Positions 60,213 to 64,000 of a DNA stretch of 64,000 nt are shown piece after piece. Under the pieces are notes generated by a model. The model worked only from the letters and a program-made list of their open reading frames with translations. It was not told the DNA's origin and ran no database searches. A program made the translations under genes and the position numbers. Numbering within the stretch: the first letter of the stretch is position 1; every line of letters begins with the position of its first letter. Source of the stretch: Bacillota bacterium (GTDB lineage: Bacteria > Bacillota > UBA994 > UBA5500); contig JAEZJZ010000102.1 of the NCBI GenBank assembly GCA_023436245.1, positions 3,288 to 67,287 on the forward strand, written 5' to 3'.

Positions 60213-61167
60213 GCAGCGACTGTTGTACGCCGGGCTGACCGCCATGGTGTTGGGCCTGCTGATCGCTCCCGCCCTGATCGGCTATTTTCGTAAGCTAAGG
60301 GTTGGGCAGACGGTGCGCGAAGATGGTCCGGCCAGCCACATGAAGAAGAGCGGCACGCCGATCATGGGCGGGGTGCTGTTCCTCCTACCCCTGACTGTGA
60401 GCCTGCTGTTATGGACACCTCTCAAGAGTATCCAGCCGCTGTTGGCCTGGCTCTGGCTGGTGCTCGGGCTGGGGCTGATCGGCTTCATGGACGATTACCT
60501 CAAGGTCGTGAAAAAACAGTCACTCGGTCTGCGTGCTCGGGAGAAGCTGGTTGGTCAGTTCCTGGTTGGGACCGTGTTCTACTTCATGCTGCGTTATCTT
60601 GGCGTGTCTGACCAGGTTACTGTGCCGGTCGTGGGCTGGGTGCTGGAGCTTGGCTGGTTCTATTGGCCCTTTGTGGTTTTCATCGCCATGGCTGAAGCCA
60701 ATGGCGTCAACTTGACCGATGGTGTAGACGGGCTTTGCGGCACCAGCTTTCTGATTGCCTCGGTCGCCTATCTGTTGATCGGCCTGATCAAGGATGTGCC
60801 TGTGGTGGCCTTGACTGCCGCGACAACCATCGGCGGGTTGCTGGCCTACCTTCGTTTTAACTGGCACCCGGCCAAGATATTCATGGGCGATGTTGGTTCT
60901 CTGGCGCTAGGGGGTGCTTTGGTGGGCTGGGCAGTGCTGACTAAGACTGAACTGCTGCTCATCCCAATCGGAGTCGTCTTCTTGTTGGAGACGCTGTCCG
61001 ACATCATCCAGGTGACCTATTTCCGCTACAGCGGCGGCAAGCGGGTTTTTCGCATGGCGCCGGTGCATCACCATTTTGAACTAGGTGGCTGGTCCGAGGT
61101 GAAGATTGTCGCTGTTTGGGCGCTGCTGAATATTGCCGGGGGAATCGTCGGTCTGCTGCTCCTCTAG
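60202..61167 (+). CDS. mraY: Phospho-MurNAc-pentapeptide transferase MraY
   Basis: 321-residue, ten-helix membrane enzyme that makes lipid I. Conserved sites: KKSGTPIMGG, GFMDDYLKVVKKQSLGLRAR, ANGVNLTDGVDGL (catalytic Asp), FMGDVGSLALGG and RMAPVHHHFELGGW. ATG at 60202 with GGGGGGCGGAG upstream. Confidence 0.96.
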   Translation: MTIEQRLLYAGLTAMVLGLLIAPALIGYFRKLRVGQTVREDGPASHMKKSGTPIMGGVLFLLPLTVSLLLWTPLKSIQPLLAWLWLVLGLGLIGFMDDYLKVVKKQSLGLRAREKLVGQFLVGTVFYFMLRYLGVSDQVTVPVVGWVLELGWFYWPFVVFIAMAEANGVNLTDGVDGLCGTSFLIASVAYLLIGLIKDVPVVALTAATTIGGLLAYLRFNWHPAKIFMGDVGSLALGGALVGWAVLTKTELLLIPIGVVFLLETLSDIIQVTYFRYSGGKRVFRMAPVHHHFELGGWSEVKIVAVWALLNIAGGIVGLLLL

Positions 61168-61202
61168 AGTTCCTCTGAATAGACAAGGAAGGGTGGTCGC
61201 CC

Positions 61203-62321
61203 GTGAAGCAACGCAAACATGCACCTGATTTCGTGCTGCTGATCTCGGTGATGCTGCTTTTGGCGATAGGCCTGGTCATGGTTTACAGCGCCAGCGAGTT
61301 TGTTTCACGCAATGAGACCAAGACTGAAGGCGACCCTGATGGGTATAATTACAAATATGCTCGCCGCCAGCTGATGTGGGTCGTGGTTGGCCTGGCTGCC
61401 TTGCTGCTTGGCATGCGCATCAACTACTGGCACCTGAGCAAGTTGTCAAAGCCATTGCTAATTGCAACCGTCATCCTGCTGATTCTCGTCTTGATACCAG
61501 GAATTGGGCAGGTGCGCAACGGTTCCAGGCGCTGGATTTTGATTGCCGGGCAACAGTTGCAACCATCTGAGATTGCCAAGATCAGCCTGGCGTTGTTCCT
61601 GGCCAAAATGATGGGTGACAAAGGCAAGCAGATGGAGAGCTTCGCCAAGGGATTACTGCCGACGCTGCTGCTCACTGGGCTAGTTTGTGGACTGGTGATT
61701 AAGGAGCCGGATCTCGGCACAGCGATCGCCATCTTCGCCATCGCAGCCGTGATGATCTTCGTGGCCGGGGCTAGGTGGAGCCACATCGTTGCGCTCGGCC
61801 TGCTGGCCGTCGTCGCCGTGGCGCTGCTCATCTTCGCGGCAGACTACCGCATCGATCGCTTGAGCTTCATCAATCCCTGGGCAGACCCGTCTGGTGACGG
61901 CTTTCAGCTGATCCAGTCTTACTATGCTTTGGGGCCGGGCGGGCTCTTCGGCCGGGGTTTGGCTCAAAGCATGCAAAAGCAGTTCTTCTTGCCGTTCCCA
62001 CACACGGACTTTATTCTGGCCGTGATCGGGGAAGAGCTCGGCTTCTTTGGCACCAGCCTGATCGTGGTCCTGTTCGGACTGTTCATTTGGCGGGGATTCC
62101 GAGTGGCAATGAATGCACCCGATGCTTTTGCCGCCTTGCTGGCAGTGGGATTGACCACCATGGTGGGCTTGCAGGCGATCATCAATATTGCGGTGGTGAC
62201 TGGCAGCATTCCCACCACCGGCATTCCGCTGCCGCTGATCAGCTACGGAGGATCTTCACTCCTGTTCACGATGGGCTCCATCGGCGTGTTGCTGAATGTC
62301 TCCAAATACGTGAGAGAATGA
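61203..62321 (+). CDS. ftsW: FtsW/SpoVE-type lipid II polymerase (SEDS)
   Basis: 372-residue SEDS glycosyltransferase with ten helices: VMVYSASEFVSRNETKT, RNGSRRWILIAGQQLQPSEI, FPHTDFILAVIGEELGFFGT and GIPLPLISYGGSSLLFTM. It pairs with the class B PBP encoded upstream for septal or cortex synthesis; FtsW and SpoVE cannot be told apart by sequence alone. GTG at 61203 with GGAAGGGTGG upstream. It follows mraY directly, where murD would normally lie between. Confidence 0.93.
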   Translation: MKQRKHAPDFVLLISVMLLLAIGLVMVYSASEFVSRNETKTEGDPDGYNYKYARRQLMWVVVGLAALLLGMRINYWHLSKLSKPLLIATVILLILVLIPGIGQVRNGSRRWILIAGQQLQPSEIAKISLALFLAKMMGDKGKQMESFAKGLLPTLLLTGLVCGLVIKEPDLGTAIAIFAIAAVMIFVAGARWSHIVALGLLAVVAVALLIFAADYRIDRLSFINPWADPSGDGFQLIQSYYALGPGGLFGRGLAQSMQKQFFLPFPHTDFILAVIGEELGFFGTSLIVVLFGLFIWRGFRVAMNAPDAFAALLAVGLTTMVGLQAIINIAVVTGSIPTTGIPLPLISYGGSSLLFTMGSIGVLLNVSKYVRE

Positions 62322-62332
62322 CGGTGAAATAG

Positions 62333-63436
62333 ATGCGAGTGATCTTTGCAGGTGGTGGCACTGGAGGACACGTCTATCCGGCTGTGGCCATCGCCAAGTC
62401 GGTGCTGGAGTTGTCTCCGAATGCCGAAATCATGTTCATCGGTGCAGAACGGGGCATGGAGACCGATCTCGTTCCCAAGGAGGGTTTTCGCCTGCAGACG
62501 GTGCAGGTGACCGGGCTGTCCCGCAGCAATCCGTTGCAGGCAGTGCGCAGTATCTGGCTGGCCGGGCAAGGGTTACTGCACGTTCGCCGTATGATCAAGT
62601 CATTCCGCCCGGATGTTGCCGTCGGCACGGGCGGGTATGTCAGCGGTCCCGCAATTCTGGCTGCATCCCAGTTACGAGTGCCAACTCTAATTCATGAACA
62701 GAACGCCTTTCCCGGTCTGACCACACGTCTGCTGTCGCGGGTTGCCACCGTGGTGGCTACCAGCCACAGTGAAGCCGTGGCGCACCTGCCCCGTGCGAAG
62801 CAGACTGTCGTGACCGGGATGCCGATTCGTCAGGACTTTTATCGGACCGATCGCGGACAGGCTAGAGCAAAGCTGGGTCTACCGCTAGATGCGACCGTGG
62901 TGCTCACCGTGGGCGGCAGTGGCGGCGCCAGAAGAGTGAACGAGGTGATTGCCGATAGTGCGCCTGCACTGCTCAAGCGGCCGGGTCGTTATCTGCTGCA
63001 GGTCACCGGTGAGCGGTACTACCAGCAGACTAGGAAGCGGCAGTCGCAAAGTGGGCTGGACAATGAGCGCTGGCAGGTTATTCGCTTCATGTATGATATG
63101 CCCGATGCATTGGCAGCTGCAGACTTGGTGGTTTCTCGAGCCGGCGCCAGTACGATGGAAGAGATTGCTGCGGTCGGAGTTCCGGCCATCTTCATTCCCT
63201 CTCCCAACGTCACCGACAACCATCAGGAGCATAACGCAAATTCCCTGGCGCAGAAAGGTGCTGCGCTGGTGATACGGGAAGGCGTCTTGGACGCCGCCAG
63301 TCTGACCGACAACATGGAGACTATCTTGGCCGATCCGGAACGCAGACAGGAGATGTCTGCTGCTAGCAGAGCAGCCAGCCACCCCGAAGCCACTCGTCTC
63401 TTGGGACAGTTGGTGCTCGATTTGGTCAAGGCGTAG
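62333..63436 (+). CDS. murG: Undecaprenyl-PP-MurNAc-pentapeptide GlcNAc transferase MurG
   Basis: 367-residue GT-B glycosyltransferase that makes lipid II. N-terminal FAGGGTGGHVYPAVAIA, HEQNAFPGLTTRLLSRVAT, LTVGGSGGARRVNEV and donor-site SRAGASTMEEIAAVGVPAIF, FIPSPNVTDNHQEHNANSL. ATG at 62333, 11 bp after ftsW. Confidence 0.96.
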   Translation: MRVIFAGGGTGGHVYPAVAIAKSVLELSPNAEIMFIGAERGMETDLVPKEGFRLQTVQVTGLSRSNPLQAVRSIWLAGQGLLHVRRMIKSFRPDVAVGTGGYVSGPAILAASQLRVPTLIHEQNAFPGLTTRLLSRVATVVATSHSEAVAHLPRAKQTVVTGMPIRQDFYRTDRGQARAKLGLPLDATVVLTVGGSGGARRVNEVIADSAPALLKRPGRYLLQVTGERYYQQTRKRQSQSGLDNERWQVIRFMYDMPDALAAADLVVSRAGASTMEEIAAVGVPAIFIPSPNVTDNHQEHNANSLAQKGAALVIREGVLDAASLTDNMETILADPERRQEMSAASRAASHPEATRLLGQLVLDLVKA

Positions 63437-63647
63437 CCCAGCAGGTAGCCAGCTGTCACCAAAAGCGGTGGTCAGCCATAGTATGTAGTCACGGCCCGGT
63501 TCTCGCCAACTAGTAGGGCGTCAAGTCTTAAACTACAGGGTTTATGGTCAGTTGATCCCCGAAAACATTGGACTGAGACTTGACGCAGCACGCTCGTTTA
63601 GGGGTGGATAGAGCTGTGATCGGACAACGAGAGGGGTGATCCATGGC
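63437..63647. other. murG-murA intergenic region with long inverted repeat
   Basis: 211 bp with no gene. A perfect 11-bp inverted repeat, GCGTCAAGTCT (63518-63528) and AGACTTGACGC (63576-63586), flanks 47 bp. It could form a terminator-like RNA, a leader structure or a protein site before murA. The region probably contains a separate promoter for murA. Confidence 0.5.
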
Positions 63648-64000
63648 ATGGAAAGAATCGTGATCGCAGGAGGCCGTCCGCTGCAGGGCAAGATCAGGGT
63701 GGGCGGCGCCAAGAATGCAGCCTTGCCCATTTTGGCGGCGACACTGTTGACGCCCGAGCCTTGTCTGATTCGCGGTTTGCCTGCGCTGACTGACGTGGAT
63801 GTAATGGGCAACATCCTGCGCAATCTGGGAGTGCGCGTTACCAGCACGCCGGAGGGCTCTGTGATCACAGCGGCCAGCCTTACTTCCCAGACCATTCCGG
63901 AATACTTGATGCGGGAGATGAGGTCCTCAATTATCGTGATGGGAGCTTTGATCGGTCGCTTTGGCCGCGCCAAGGTCTCTCAGCCTGGTGGGTGTGACAT
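63648..64000 (+). CDS. murA: UDP-GlcNAc 1-carboxyvinyltransferase MurA (5' part)
   Basis: First 117 residues of MurA, which starts peptidoglycan precursor synthesis by adding enolpyruvate to UDP-GlcNAc. MERIVIAGGRPLQGKIRVGG, then AKNAALPILAATLLTPE with the catalytic Lys-Asn pair, and MREMRSSIIVMGALIGRFG; the active-site Cys region (PGGCD) is at the window edge. ATG at 63648 with GAGAGGGGTGATCC upstream. Continues beyond the window. Confidence 0.95.
   Translation, partial: MERIVIAGGRPLQGKIRVGGAKNAALPILAATLLTPEPCLIRGLPALTDVDVMGNILRNLGVRVTSTPEGSVITAASLTSQTIPEYLMREMRSSIIVMGALIGRFGRAKVSQPGGCD

Overview
The window looks like chromosome of an anaerobic, endospore-forming member of the Bacillota (Firmicutes) with fairly high GC and frequent GTG/TTG starts. 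Sporulation genes are plentiful: a gerABC germinant receptor, CotE and CotS-like coat proteins, YheC/D-type ATP-grasp proteins, an alpha/beta small acid-soluble spore protein and a SpoVD-type transpeptidase. Anaerobic life is indicated by class III ribonucleotide reductase, rubrerythrin, an FprA flavodiiron protein, a 2-hydroxyacyl-CoA dehydratase activase system, a class I two-subunit fumarase and tungstate uptake with pterin cofactor synthesis. The genus cannot be fixed from the sequence; a clostridial lineage of the Peptococcaceae/Moorella/Limnochordia kind is an inference. No rRNA, tRNA, phage or CRISPR was seen.

Layout. 1-10 kb: dinG (cut by the left edge), a UbiA-type prenyltransferase, a zinc-ribbon protein, NIF3, a tandem 66-bp repeat array, a three-gene acyl-CoA dehydratase activase operon, then bioY with a BirA-type operator, facing birA and a flavoprotein. 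10-13 kb: rubrerythrin and a cobalamin riboswitch ahead of btuCD. 13-17 kb: gerA-gerB-gerC on the minus strand, with a second repeat array upstream. 17-25 kb: a geranylgeranyl-reductase-like flavoprotein, FprA, an orphan solute-binding protein with an L,D-transpeptidase, and divergent nrdD/nrdG around two NrdR-like boxes. 25-33 kb: third repeat array, small proteins, an NMT1/SsuA-type ABC transporter, two MFS transporters, lgt and queT.

33-43 kb is the most unusual region and is devoted to spores: cotE, then four YheC/D-like ATP-grasp genes interleaved with a glutamine-synthetase-fold COOH-NH2 ligase, a GNAT acetyltransferase, a CotS-like protein with a long acidic tail, and an SASP gene. cotE and two of the later genes are preceded by the same AC-N17-CATATNNTG element, which resembles a sigma-K promoter. 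The locus looks like a mother-cell operon set that builds or attaches an amide-linked product on the spore coat.

43-52 kb: fumarase subunits, then a Moco/Tuco-like riboswitch followed by tupABC, moeA, a moeA-PBP fusion, moaA, moaC and a MOSC-MoaB fusion, mostly overlapping; this couples tungstate/molybdate uptake to cofactor synthesis. 52.4-53.3 kb has no convincing gene but holds a transposase-less inverted-repeat element. 53.3-64 kb is the division and cell-wall (dcw) cluster mraZ-rsmH-ftsL-spoVD-murE-murF-mraY-ftsW-murG-murA with four MraZ boxes at its head and without murD at its usual position.
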